NCBI GenBank assembly: GCA_016935915.1 | Contig: JAFGQB010000206.1 | Span: 1-58,422, forward strand | Reading direction: 5' to 3' | DNA length: 58,422 nucleotides | Source: Spirochaetota bacterium | Lineage (GTDB): Bacteria > Spirochaetota > GWE2-31-10 > JAFGQB01 | In this document: one piece after another, positions 23,989 through 32,220 of the stretch | Position numbering within the stretch: the first letter of the stretch is position 1 | Layout: each line of letters begins with the position of its first letter | Position numbers and translations under genes: made by a program | The notes under the pieces: model-generated | Database searches by the model: none | Seen by the model: the letters and a program-made list of their open reading frames with translations, nothing else | What the model was told of the DNA's origin: nothing

Positions 23989-25184
23989 AACTTTTCAGCG
24001 ATGAAGAGAAAAACAAGTTTTATCCTTCGGATGCAATTGAATTTTTAAAATCAAAAAAAATCGTAGAGACTGAAGACTGGGACGATCTTTTTCAAGGAGA
24101 GCACAGCCACGCTTTTACAATAGCCCATTCAATAAACGCCGGCATCATAGATAAAATATTCGAATATACTTATGCGTCGGTTGAAAAAGGCTTGACTCAG
24201 AAAATGTTCATCGACGGCTTGAAACCTCATTTAATTGAAAAAGGCTGGTACGGAAGACTTGATAAGAGCGAAATAATGGATGAAGATTATCTGAACTGGC
24301 GGTTAAAGATAATATATCAGACCAATCTTTCAACCTCATATTCTGCAGGCCGTTACAGCCAGATGATGAGAAGTTCCGATACGCGGCCGATTTGGGTATA
24401 TTCCGCAGTACTTGATAACAGAACCAGGGCGGCACACAGGGATCTGCACGGAAAATCATATAGATATGATCATCCCTTCTGGGAAGAGTATTATCCGCCG
24501 AACGGCTGGCGTTGCAGATGCAGCGTTTATTCGATTACAGAATATCAGGCCAAAGAGAGAAATATTGAAATTATGGAAGGAATACCTTCATACTGTCTGA
24601 CTAAGCAGTTCTGTCCCGAAGAATGGAGATATAATCCCGGATATATGAAATGGTCTCCCGACTGGTCGGGATTTTCATATTTAAAAGAATATAAAATGAA
24701 AGACGGCTCGGGCAAAACCGCACTTGAAGTCATAAAAGAGGAATATAAAGAAAAACTCTTCAATACTGTAATGACGGGAAACGAATGGTCAAACAGGATT
24801 GATGAAATAACAAAAGAGGGTTATAAATCCCAGGAATATAATTATTTGATTTCAAACAGGAACGGCGATTTTGTCAAAGATGAAGACACGAGATTATATG
24901 TAAGGGATACGAAAATATGGCATTCGATAAGAAAGAACAAACCCGATGAAAAAAAATTGACCAAACTTGAATTGAAAAGGATTTATGAATATTTATATGA
25001 ACCGGACATGGTTTTACGCGACACGAGAGACGGCTCCATCCTTTATATCAAAAAAACGGATGACAAGGTGATAAAGATCGTTTTTAATAAAAAAATGTCA
25101 ACATGTCTGTCAATGACAACGGTAAGCAAAATAGATCCTGATTCATTAAAAGGAAAGGAATATAAAATATTATATTCAAAATAA
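23964..25184 (+). CDS. MuF-like head morphogenesis protein with PBECR-like toxin C-terminus; no standard start codon
   Basis: About 406 codons are open after an in-frame TAA at 23961. The MuF signature is clear: WDDLFQGEHSHAFTIA, SYSAGRYSQMMRSSD, RTRAAHRDLHGKS and PPNGWRCRCSV, as in Mu gp30, a minor head protein. The conserved domain begins before the first TTG (24192) and first ATG (24204). Translation therefore probably starts at a rare codon (ATA 23985 overlaps the portal stop) or by -1 frameshift at the portal's A10 run. The C-terminal ~110 residues (HSIRKNKPDEKKLTKL, LYEPDMVLRDTRDGSILYIK, then T-V-S near the end) match the PBECR nuclease pattern of MuF polymorphic toxins. Confidence 0.8.
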   Translation, partial: KKNLSREIKLFSDEEKNKFYPSDAIEFLKSKKIVETEDWDDLFQGEHSHAFTIAHSINAGIIDKIFEYTYASVEKGLTQKMFIDGLKPHLIEKGWYGRLDKSEIMDEDYLNWRLKIIYQTNLSTSYSAGRYSQMMRSSDTRPIWVYSAVLDNRTRAAHRDLHGKSYRYDHPFWEEYYPPNGWRCRCSVYSITEYQAKERNIEIMEGIPSYCLTKQFCPEEWRYNPGYMKWSPDWSGFSYLKEYKMKDGSGKTALEVIKEEYKEKLFNTVMTGNEWSNRIDEITKEGYKSQEYNYLISNRNGDFVKDEDTRLYVRDTKIWHSIRKNKPDEKKLTKLELKRIYEYLYEPDMVLRDTRDGSILYIKKTDDKVIKIVFNKKMSTCLSMTTVSKIDPDSLKGKEYKILYSK

Positions 25185-25231
25185 AAAAAAGACCGGATTG
25201 ATTAACGCAGAACCGTCTATCTCTGCAATCC

Positions 25232-25257
25232 ATGGCGGGAGTCTTACCGCCATTTTC
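25232..25257 (+). terminator. Terminator after the MuF gene
   Basis: ATGGCGG/CCGCCAT forms a 7-bp GC-rich stem with loop GAGTCTTA, followed by TTTTC. It lies 48 bases after the MuF stop and would end the first late transcript. Confidence 0.65.
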
Positions 25258-25344
25258 TTGGGATTCTTAGGAAATATTAATCGATCCGATCCTGATATGA
25301 TTATATGATAATATTTTTTTTAAATCAAGTCTGATTTGCATAAA

Positions 25345-25370
25345 AACGCCCTTTTTAGCGTTGTTTTTTC
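25345..25370 (+). terminator. Second terminator before late promoter copy 2
   Basis: AACGC/GCGTT with an eight-base loop, followed by G and TTTTTT. It insulates the second late promoter from the upstream operon. Confidence 0.6.
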
Positions 25371-25393
25371 TTCTTTTAAAATTATCCTAAAAT

Positions 25394-25541
25394 GTCATTC
25401 ATGAATTTTCTGAATGCCTTTTGAATCAATCTGAACGCGGTTTATTTTAACTCACTGATTCAAAGTTTAAAAAAACCTTTTTTCAATAAGTTTATACAAG
25501 TTGTTTTTTAAAATAATTTTGTAAATTACTTTTTTTGATTT
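25394..25541 (+). promoter_or_regulatory. Late promoter region, copy 2 (head and tail block)
   Basis: Second copy of the 18205-18328 element. The 58-bp core is 25484-25541 and the TCTGAA(C/T)G boxes are at 25409 and 25430, again 21 bp apart. The sequence between boxes and core differs in length and composition, so only the boxes and core seem constrained. It precedes the protease/scaffold gene. Confidence 0.8.
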
Positions 25542-25654
25542 AATGATAGGAAAACTGTTAAAAACAGTTAAATGCTTTTTTAAACATGGTACATACGAGC
25601 CCAAAGGGCGTATTAATTTTACGCCCTTCTTATTTAAAAAAAAACGGAGTAATG

Positions 25655-26626
25655 ATGCCGAAGGAATTTTTAATTTTCGAGAAAGGCAAATATCCTCAAG
25701 GGGATTATTCAAATATCGATATTTTATCGGAGTTTGTGGAAAGGTTCAACAATACGAAAATCAGGATGTCCTGTTTTATAGGACATAAATATCCATGGCA
25801 GCAGACAACGGAAGATGACGAGCTTGCTCACGGGGAAATAACGAATTTAAGGATAAATCAGAGAGGGCAGATATATGCGGTCGATTACGATCTTGATGAT
25901 TATCTGAAAGAAAAAATCGCAAAGAAACAGCTGTTGTTTTGTTCGCCAGAAATATATGGCGATCCCAACGTTAAAATTGATATTGCGGGTCTTGCGTTTC
26001 TGGGACGAAGCGCTCCGCAGAATCCTTTTGCCTTGTTGCCACAGCTTTTCAATTTTAAAACCGAATCGAAGATTCAGGATAATTTGATCGGAACTTTCAA
26101 GTTTGAAAATGATTTTTTCAAGTCATTTTCCAATAACAATAAAATAAACAAGGAGGATGAAAATCCCATGACAGAAGATGAAAAAAAAATGTTTCAGGAT
26201 ACAATGAATATTGTAAAAAATACGGCTTCGGCTTTGGAGTCGGTCAGCAAAAGGCTTGAAACGATTGAAAAAACTCAATCCGATTTCAACAGGCAGAATA
26301 AAACCGAAGATTCAAAGACTTTTTTTCAAAAGCTGATTGACGAAGGAAAACTTCCACCGGTTATGTTTGAAAAGGTTTCAAACTTTGATTCAAAGCTGAA
26401 TGATGAATTGAAGCCGGATTTCAGATCGATTTTTTTAAACATGGAGAAGATCGTTGATACTTCAGGCGCTCATTTCGCCCAAACGGGAAATGACAACGAT
26501 GCAGGAAGCGGCGATGTTACCGCAAAAATAAAAGCTTTCCAGGCTGAAAATAAAATCAAATCGTTTGAAGCCGCAGCGGAAGCATATTTTGCAAAAAATC
26601 CCAAAGCTTTTGAAGGAGGGAATTAA
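25655..26626 (+). CDS. Phage head maturation protease (Mu gpI-like) with nested scaffold
   Basis: A 323-residue protein. The N-terminal 150 residues (EFLIFEKGKYPQGDYSNIDI, FIGHKYPWQQTTEDDELAHG, LAFLGRSAPQNPFALLP) match Mu gpI-type serine proteases that cleave scaffold in the prohead. The C-terminal half is a helical scaffold. I place the start at 25655 (ATG at 25652 equally possible), with GGAG six bases before. A longer frame from 25586 reads through the leader. A separate ribosome site and ATG inside the gene would make scaffold alone. Confidence 0.85.
   Translation: MPKEFLIFEKGKYPQGDYSNIDILSEFVERFNNTKIRMSCFIGHKYPWQQTTEDDELAHGEITNLRINQRGQIYAVDYDLDDYLKEKIAKKQLLFCSPEIYGDPNVKIDIAGLAFLGRSAPQNPFALLPQLFNFKTESKIQDNLIGTFKFENDFFKSFSNNNKINKEDENPMTEDEKKMFQDTMNIVKNTASALESVSKRLETIEKTQSDFNRQNKTEDSKTFFQKLIDEGKLPPVMFEKVSNFDSKLNDELKPDFRSIFLNMEKIVDTSGAHFAQTGNDNDAGSGDVTAKIKAFQAENKIKSFEAAAEAYFAKNPKAFEGGN
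26168..26626 (+). CDS. Internally started scaffolding protein (Mu gpZ-like)
   Basis: An in-frame ATG at 26168 inside the protease gene is preceded by a perfect ribosome site AAGGAGG (26150-26156). It would give a 152-residue protein identical to the protease C-terminus: a helical, coiled-coil scaffold (TEDEKKMFQDTMNIVKNTAS) ending in a basic/aromatic tail. Mu makes its scaffold Z in the same way from within gene I. It directs capsid assembly and is degraded by the protease. Confidence 0.8.
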   Translation: MTEDEKKMFQDTMNIVKNTASALESVSKRLETIEKTQSDFNRQNKTEDSKTFFQKLIDEGKLPPVMFEKVSNFDSKLNDELKPDFRSIFLNMEKIVDTSGAHFAQTGNDNDAGSGDVTAKIKAFQAENKIKSFEAAAEAYFAKNPKAFEGGN

Positions 26627-27000
26627 TGAAATATGAAAGACCATATAAAGCCGGATCGCCTATGGTTCCGGGGTATGCAGCCGCTCAAGGAAGCGATGAC
26701 AATACCGTAATACCTGCAGACGGATCGAATGATTTTATCGGTGCATATGAGTTCGAAAATCAGAGGGCTGATAAACTTGTAGGCGAAAACCTGGGCGTTG
26801 TTGTTTCAGGCCTTGCAAAGGTAATCGCAGGCGGAGATGTAACTGCAGGTAAAAAGGCCGTTGTAAATGCAGGCGGAAAGTTCATAAACTGTCCTGCAAC
26901 AGCCGGAACATATAAAACGGTCGGAACTTTTCTTGAATCCGGAAGCCTTGACCAATACGTTGATATCATTATAGAACGGGCAAGCGTAACCGTATCATGA
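26626..27000 (+). CDS. Capsid decoration/cement protein (DUF2190-like)
   Basis: A 124-residue, Gly/Val-rich beta protein (VVVSGLAKVIAGGDVTAGKK, AVVNAGGKF, YKTVGTFLESGSLDQYVDII). This fits DUF2190-type capsid cement proteins that sit on the capsid surface and stabilise it. It lies between protease/scaffold and major capsid, the usual place. Its ATG overlaps the preceding stop, after GGAGGG. Confidence 0.75.
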   Translation: MKYERPYKAGSPMVPGYAAAQGSDDNTVIPADGSNDFIGAYEFENQRADKLVGENLGVVVSGLAKVIAGGDVTAGKKAVVNAGGKFINCPATAGTYKTVGTFLESGSLDQYVDIIIERASVTVS

Positions 27001-27032
27001 ACTTAATTCTATTTAATTAAAGGAGAAGAGAT

Positions 27033-27986
27033 ATGCCAAGAGATATTGAATATATTGCCCAGCTTGAAACGGCTTTGGCAAACGATTATTCCGTGAAATC
27101 AAGGGAAGGTCTTGTCGGAGCGGTAATTGCGCCCAGGGTCGGAATGACCAGGCCTGAAGGCTCTTATTATACTTTCACAAAAGAACAGGCTTATAAAGTT
27201 ACGGATGATACGTTATCCGAAACCGGAGAAGCAAAAAACCTCACAATTGCCGGAACTCCGGAAACATATAAGACCATACAGAGAGGAAATAAGATATTGA
27301 TCAAAAACGATGAAAAAAGATTCAAGATCGGTCCTTTCATAAAGGCTGATAAGGATTTCATCCAGAAGATCGTCGACAATATCGAAAAAAATCAGGAACG
27401 GAGAATAAGGGATAAGTTCTTAGGTCTTTCCGGCAGAAGCGCTGTTTTGTCAGGAACTGGTAGCGCAAAAACAAACAAATGGGCAAGCAATGGAGGAGAT
27501 CCTTTTCTTGCCATTCAGGATGCGATCAAAGCATGTTTTTACAGACCCAATCTTATGGTTGTTCCTGAAGGTGTTTTTGACGTTCTTGAATTTCATTCCA
27601 TACTGCTTGCAAAGCTCGGCGAAGCAAACATGATCAAAAAGGTTTCCGAAGAAACTCTGGCAAAACTATTCAGGATTGACAGGGTTGTCATTGCAAAAGG
27701 AAAAGCCGATTTCGGTAAACAGAAAGCCGATAAATCTGTTGATCCGTCGGTAATCTGGGGAAACAACGTCATGTTTACATATACCGACTCGAGAAAAGAC
27801 GTTCCCTGCGGAATGAAGTCTTTAATCGTAGAGTATGCCGAAGCCGACGGCGCAGGATATGTTGTCAGAAAATGGGATGAACCGAAAAAAGGGATCCTTG
27901 GAGGCTATGAAATACAGGTTGCTTGCGATATTTCGGAACATGTAATATCAAGTGATCTTTGCTATTCAATACAGGAAGTATTGTAA
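27033..27986 (+). CDS. Major capsid protein
   Basis: A 317-residue protein with the layout of HK97-fold major capsid proteins of the lambda gpE/Mu gpT type. It has an N-terminal arm (DYSVKSREGLVGAVIAPRVG), a long central helix (ADKDFIQKIVDNIEKNQERR) and a P-domain strand set (NLMVVPEGVFDVLEFHSILL). The C-terminal part includes NNVMFTYTDSRKDVPCG. No propeptide is obvious. It has a strong GGAG site and is followed by a terminator, fitting a highly expressed unit. Confidence 0.85.
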   Translation: MPRDIEYIAQLETALANDYSVKSREGLVGAVIAPRVGMTRPEGSYYTFTKEQAYKVTDDTLSETGEAKNLTIAGTPETYKTIQRGNKILIKNDEKRFKIGPFIKADKDFIQKIVDNIEKNQERRIRDKFLGLSGRSAVLSGTGSAKTNKWASNGGDPFLAIQDAIKACFYRPNLMVVPEGVFDVLEFHSILLAKLGEANMIKKVSEETLAKLFRIDRVVIAKGKADFGKQKADKSVDPSVIWGNNVMFTYTDSRKDVPCGMKSLIVEYAEADGAGYVVRKWDEPKKGILGGYEIQVACDISEHVISSDLCYSIQEVL

Positions 27987-28001
27987 AAAATAAAAATATA
28001 A

Positions 28002-28034
28002 CGGACAGACCAAATAAAGTCTGTCTGTTTTTTA
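28002..28034 (+). terminator. Terminator after the major capsid gene
   Basis: GGACAGAC/GTCTGTCT (one G:T) around an eight-base loop, followed by seven T. It may reduce transcription into the tail genes relative to capsid. Confidence 0.75.
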
Positions 28035-28057
28035 AAATTTAAAGGATAGGCTCAATT

Positions 28058-28732
28058 ATGAAAAAAATTGTTTCTTTAATGATATTGATATTGCTTTTTG
28101 CATGTTCTGTTTTCTCTTTAAGAAATAATACGGAGGGTATTATGCCTTATTGTTCCATAGATGATTTGATTTCCAAAGTCGATATTGACAAGCTTTTGAA
28201 TATCGGGAATATCGCTTTTCCGGATAATTTGACAGCTGATGATTATAATGAATTATTCGGCGGTTTGAGTATTGAGGATAAGGCTTTAATTGACTCTTCA
28301 TATACATTGAATGAAGATGTCTATATTTTAAACCGGCTTTCAACGGAACAGAAAAAACAATTCTTAAAGATTTATTTAACCTTGGAAACAGTTGATACAA
28401 TTGAAAATGCAATCATATCATCAGGACAATTGATTGACGGATATTTAACCGGAAGATATCAGGTTCCCTTATCAAGCGTTCCTGATAATATCAAAATATT
28501 CGCAGTCAATATATCTATTGCGGAATTGTTGATTGATAAAGGAGTAATCCAGGACAGCGAAGCAGACAAGGCAATAATCAAAAGAAAAGATGAGGCGATA
28601 AAATTCTTAGAAAAAGTTGCATCAGGGACATTTAGTCTGCCTATTAAAAATGATGATAATGTTGCGCCTGTCAAGGATGATTTCATAAGTTATGAAACAA
28701 AACCTAAATTGGACATGAACGGATTTTTATAA
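28058..28732 (+). CDS. Head-tail joining protein (Mu gp36/DUF1320) with in-frame signal-peptide-like leader
   Basis: Residues 29-224 (from MPYCSIDDLISKVD, ATG 28142) match Mu gp36/DUF1320, a cytoplasmic head-completion protein. The ATG at 28142 has GGAGG six bases upstream and is probably the main start. In the same frame, an upstream ATG (28058) adds 28 residues that read as a typical lipoprotein signal (LMILILLFACSVFS with a Cys). This upstream start has its own AAAGGATAG site. Whether both are used is unknown. A signal sequence on a virion-assembly protein is not expected. Confidence 0.75.
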   Translation: MKKIVSLMILILLFACSVFSLRNNTEGIMPYCSIDDLISKVDIDKLLNIGNIAFPDNLTADDYNELFGGLSIEDKALIDSSYTLNEDVYILNRLSTEQKKQFLKIYLTLETVDTIENAIISSGQLIDGYLTGRYQVPLSSVPDNIKIFAVNISIAELLIDKGVIQDSEADKAIIKRKDEAIKFLEKVASGTFSLPIKNDDNVAPVKDDFISYETKPKLDMNGFL

Positions 28733-28745
28733 AAAGGTTATTTAA

Positions 28746-29222
28746 ATGAGCTACAGCGTTCAATATGATTTTACACAGGTAAGCAGATATTTTGATTCTT
28801 TAGGAATAAATGCAATCACAGAATTAAAGGATCATATCGGTAATGAACTTGTAGCAGTAAGCATGGAAGCTTTTGAAAATGAAGCCGATCCTGAGACCGG
28901 CAAGAAATGGCCGGTATCCAACAGGGCTGATCTGCAGGGCGGAAAAACTTTAAGCGATACCGGTAAATTAAAGCAAAGTATTGCATATGATATTAGCGGG
29001 TCTGATATAAAGGCAGGTACGCCGCTTGTTTATGGACGTATTCATATGACCGGTGAAAACATAAAGGCAAAAAAAGGATATTTGAAGTTTAAAATAAATG
29101 GGAAGTTCGTACAAATAAAAGAGCTGAAAATACCACAAAGGCGGTTTTTAGGAGTGCCGAAAGATTTCATTAATCGTATTTTTGGCAATCCTGCAATTCA
29201 AAACAGATTCGGAGCCCCTTAA
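28746..29222 (+). CDS. Virion morphogenesis protein (Mu gpG-like)
   Basis: A 158-residue protein of the Mu gpG/tail-completion family. Features are SMEAFENEADPETGKKWPVS early on, GGKTLSDTGKLKQSIAYDIS centrally (the L-x-D-T-G-x-L motif of the family) and GTPLVYGRIHMTGE with the C-terminal IPQRRFLG. It probably acts in joining the tail to the head. Located between gp36 and gp37 types, as in Mu-like phages. Confidence 0.85.
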   Translation: MSYSVQYDFTQVSRYFDSLGINAITELKDHIGNELVAVSMEAFENEADPETGKKWPVSNRADLQGGKTLSDTGKLKQSIAYDISGSDIKAGTPLVYGRIHMTGENIKAKKGYLKFKINGKFVQIKELKIPQRRFLGVPKDFINRIFGNPAIQNRFGAP

Positions 29223-29753
29223 ATGGATATCGGAGAAAAAAGCGTAATAACCGCAGCAAAAGATTTGTTGTCAGGCATTATTAAAAACATTTACGGTAAA
29301 AACTTTGCGGTTGTTAAAAACAGCGTTGACGAAGCAAATGAGAAAAATAAAAGAACGAATAACTTTGTAAGCGTTTTAACGGCTGATGGCAGCTTTGATG
29401 AAAGAAGCATAAAGACCAAGAAATATTCAACAGAAGAAGGTCTTTACAAGATTGAAATAAGGGGTTTGAGAAAAATACCTCTGGAAATAAGGGTATACGG
29501 AAAGGTTGAAGAGGAAACGGATGAGATACTTGAAAATATTTTGTCATATTTACCCGGTCAATGGCAGATTGGCCAAAGACAGGGAACCATAGATATTATG
29601 ACGGAGCATAGCAATGATTATGCTTCAAATTATAAGGACGGCGCCATGCAGACCTGTTTCGTATTATTCAGCATGGAGATCGGGAAGGCTCCGGTACAGG
29701 TGCCGACCATTCCGTCGGGAACATTGATTAACGGAGGTATAACAGATGAATGA
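29223..29753 (+). CDS. Mu gp37-like phage structural protein
   Basis: A 176-residue protein in the gp37 position. The content (YSTEEGLYKIEIRGLRKIPL, IRVYGKVEEETDEILENILS, SNDYASNYKDGAMQTCFVLF) fits gp37-type head-tail connector proteins with an alpha/beta fold. Starts at once after the gpG-like gene stop and overlaps the following small gene. Function inferred from order and general pattern. Confidence 0.65.
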   Translation: MDIGEKSVITAAKDLLSGIIKNIYGKNFAVVKNSVDEANEKNKRTNNFVSVLTADGSFDERSIKTKKYSTEEGLYKIEIRGLRKIPLEIRVYGKVEEETDEILENILSYLPGQWQIGQRQGTIDIMTEHSNDYASNYKDGAMQTCFVLFSMEIGKAPVQVPTIPSGTLINGGITDE

Positions 29754-30000
29754 AATAAAAAAAATTGAAGACTGGAAAAAGGAATTAAAGACTCCGGGTT
29801 ACATATTTTCCGGAATGAAAGCATACAATGATTTTGCGGAAGGCAAGGAATTGACCAAAAAGGAATATGAAACCGCTGTCTGTAATTTTCTTTATAACAA
29901 AAAGGATGAAGATAAAAAACCTGTAATTCCAAAACCAAAAAACATAAGGCAAAGAAAGGAAGTGAAAATCGACAATGCGGAGGTAAAAGATGCGCAATAA
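29746..30000 (+). CDS. Small protein between gp37 and sheath (gp38 position)
   Basis: An 84-residue basic protein overlapping both neighbours, with ACGGAGG upstream. Its start (KKIEDWKKELKTPGYIFSGM) forms a helix; its end is Lys-rich. It holds the place of Mu gp38 but is not recognisable by sequence. Confidence 0.6.
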   Translation: MNEIKKIEDWKKELKTPGYIFSGMKAYNDFAEGKELTKKEYETAVCNFLYNKKDEDKKPVIPKPKNIRQRKEVKIDNAEVKDAQ

Positions 30001-31420
30001 AATCGAATATGACATACTTGACGGAAGACTGGGAGCAAGTGCAGGTTTTCCTTCGGGTAAAATAGCCGTTATCGGAGTCTCCGGGATCGTTCCGCAAGGT
30101 ATAATTTTCCTTTCCGATTTTTCAAAGGTTTTTGAAATTTTCGGAGACGGACCTTTAAGGGATTTCCTGCAGGGAGCTTTTGCTTTCAAGAAAAAACCGA
30201 CGGTTTATGCAAAAGCATTGACGGGTTCAACTGCCGGCACGGTATCGGCCGTAACTTCGGTAAAAACCGGTGTTGGTGACATAACTGTTGCCGGTGATCC
30301 GCGCAACGAATATGACATACAGATCATGATCGATGTCGAAGGCGGATTGAATGAAGCCGTTTTCCATTATGTGATTGACGGAAAGGAATCAAAGAAAATC
30401 ACTGTTCCAAATACTCCGGGAACATATGCAATTCCGAATACTGGATTGACATTGACTTTTGTTCCGGGTACTCCTGAGCCTGAAGAAGAATCCTATGAGG
30501 CAGGGGATGTTTATTTCTTTTCAACAACAGCGCCAACAGCGACAAATGCCGACATATTGGAAGCGGTTAATGAACTTTTAATACAGAAAAAGGATTTCTC
30601 AATTCTGGCAATAGCCGGAAAGTCCGACAAGGCTCTCTGGACAGCCTTAAATACCCTGCTATTAACCGAAGAAGGAAAGAATAATTTTAAAATGGCTGTT
30701 TGCGAGGCAAGGTATTTAGGCAGTACTGAAACCATAGACGATTATGTAACGGCTTTATGCGGAAGTGAGAAGCCGGATTCATCACTTACCAGAGTTCAGA
30801 TTGTAGCCCTGCATTGCGAAATAAACGATGTTGATGGACAGGTTGACGTTAGAAGTCCGGCAGGGCATTACTGCGGTCATCTTGCAGCCGTTTGCTCGGT
30901 TCAGGAAAGACCGGGAAAAGTAAAACTCGGTTCTATTACGGGTCTTAATAAAATTTATCCTTTGGATGAAGTCAATGATGCTCATCTTTCCAGTCTCGAT
31001 GACGCTGGATATGTTACACCCGTCACATATAACGGCAAGTCCGGAATCTTTTTTTCAAGAGGAAGGATGATGACGGAACTGACAAGCGATTTCAAGAATG
31101 TTCCAGAACGAAGGGTTCTTGATAAGGCGCTTACGCTCGTCTATGAAAAACAGGTTGAATTCCTAAATGACGATGTAAATGTCAACAAGAAAGACGGAAG
31201 CCCCGAAGGTCTGGAATATTTCAAGGCATATTCGACCATGCCTTTAAAGGATATGATAAGGGACGGTGAGATTTCAAATTACGAACTTACAATCCCTGAA
31301 GGTCAGAATATCCTGACAACCGAAACGCTTGAGTTTGAACTCGGTGTCACTCCCAAAGGCTATCTGGGAATAATCAAGGGAACAATATATTTTGTTAATC
31401 CTGCATTGGAGGTAAGTTAA
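29990..31420 (+). CDS. Contractile tail sheath protein (Mu gpL-like)
   Basis: A 476-residue sheath protein whose contraction drives the tail tube into the cell. N-terminal VIGVSGIVPQGIIFLSDFSK is a typical sheath insertion-domain start. The central region varies, and the C-terminal KAYSTMPLKDMIRDGEISNY with ETLEFELGVTPKGYLG fits sheath C-termini. It is directly followed by the tube gene with two bases between. Confidence 0.88.
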   Translation: MRNKIEYDILDGRLGASAGFPSGKIAVIGVSGIVPQGIIFLSDFSKVFEIFGDGPLRDFLQGAFAFKKKPTVYAKALTGSTAGTVSAVTSVKTGVGDITVAGDPRNEYDIQIMIDVEGGLNEAVFHYVIDGKESKKITVPNTPGTYAIPNTGLTLTFVPGTPEPEEESYEAGDVYFFSTTAPTATNADILEAVNELLIQKKDFSILAIAGKSDKALWTALNTLLLTEEGKNNFKMAVCEARYLGSTETIDDYVTALCGSEKPDSSLTRVQIVALHCEINDVDGQVDVRSPAGHYCGHLAAVCSVQERPGKVKLGSITGLNKIYPLDEVNDAHLSSLDDAGYVTPVTYNGKSGIFFSRGRMMTELTSDFKNVPERRVLDKALTLVYEKQVEFLNDDVNVNKKDGSPEGLEYFKAYSTMPLKDMIRDGEISNYELTIPEGQNILTTETLEFELGVTPKGYLGIIKGTIYFVNPALEVS

Positions 31421-31422
31421 TT

Positions 31423-31860
31423 ATGAATATAAACGGAACTGTTTTTGATGCCGAAAGCATAAACTGCATGTGGCCGACCGGTCAGGTCGTAATGCTTGAA
31501 GATATAGACTATTCCGATGAATACGAAAAGGAAGCGATCTATAATCATAAAAATCAATTCATCGGTTACGGAAGGGGAAAATATAAGGCGGACTGCAAAA
31601 TCACGGTACAAATGTCCGAGTATGAACTATTAAATTCCCTGTCCGCTCCGTTCGGCGGATTATACAGAATGCCTCCGGTGCCTATTGTAGTAAATTATAA
31701 AAATGATACAGGCGCATCCGTTACGGATACGATAAATGTAACATTCACAAAACGAGGCAAAAAGCCCAAAAAGGGCGATAAGGAAATCTCGGTTACGGTT
31801 GAATGCGCAGTTGCAGGCCCGATTCTCTGGAATGGAGTCCCTGCTTATTCTCCGGAATAA
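31423..31860 (+). CDS. Tail tube protein (Mu gpM-like)
   Basis: A 145-residue beta-rich protein that stacks as hexamers inside the sheath. Sequence features are INGTVFDAESINCMWPTGQV, AIYNHKNQFIGYGRGKYKAD and the C-terminal EISVTVECAVAGPILWNG, as in gpM-type tubes. Starts two bases after the sheath stop. Confidence 0.85.
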   Translation: MNINGTVFDAESINCMWPTGQVVMLEDIDYSDEYEKEAIYNHKNQFIGYGRGKYKADCKITVQMSEYELLNSLSAPFGGLYRMPPVPIVVNYKNDTGASVTDTINVTFTKRGKKPKKGDKEISVTVECAVAGPILWNGVPAYSPE

Positions 31861-31887
31861 AAAAAATATAAATTAAGGATGTAACAT

Positions 31888-32220
31888 ATGGATAATAAAA
31901 AACTGGCTGAATACAAGGAAAAATACGGTTCAATTTTTAAAGGCAGGTATTCCTTTACCGACTTTAAAAAGGAAATTCATGAACTGACCTTTCATTTCAG
32001 ACGTCCCAACAATCAGGATGTCGACAGGTATCAGAACACCATGCAGAAAAATGTAACGGTTGCAAACAGGAACCTTATCTGCGATCTTGTCATCGACCAG
32101 GAAGAAAGAAATAAAATCATAGAGCTTGAAAAGGAATATCCTGCCATTGCATTGAAAATAATTGAAACATTTTCACCTTTTTTGGGGATTTCGGGGGAGT
32201 CAACGGTCGAGGAGGCTTAA
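31888..32220 (+). CDS. Tail assembly chaperone, first frame (Mu gp41-like)
   Basis: A 110-residue protein in the place of the first tail assembly chaperone, which binds the tape measure during assembly. Near its end it contains T TTT TTG (32178-32184) in the phase needed for -1 slippage. The -1 frame is open from 32166 to 32390. This is the conserved G/GT-type arrangement of long-tailed phages. Confidence 0.85.
   Translation: MDNKKLAEYKEKYGSIFKGRYSFTDFKKEIHELTFHFRRPNNQDVDRYQNTMQKNVTVANRNLICDLVIDQEERNKIIELEKEYPAIALKIIETFSPFLGISGESTVEEA

Noticed and set aside
25543..25654. Upstream extension of the protease frame and a short frame starting ATGATAGG right after the late promoter.
   Set aside because: The ATG at 25655 has the ribosome site, and the conserved protease sequence starts there. 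The upstream part reads as an untranslated leader.
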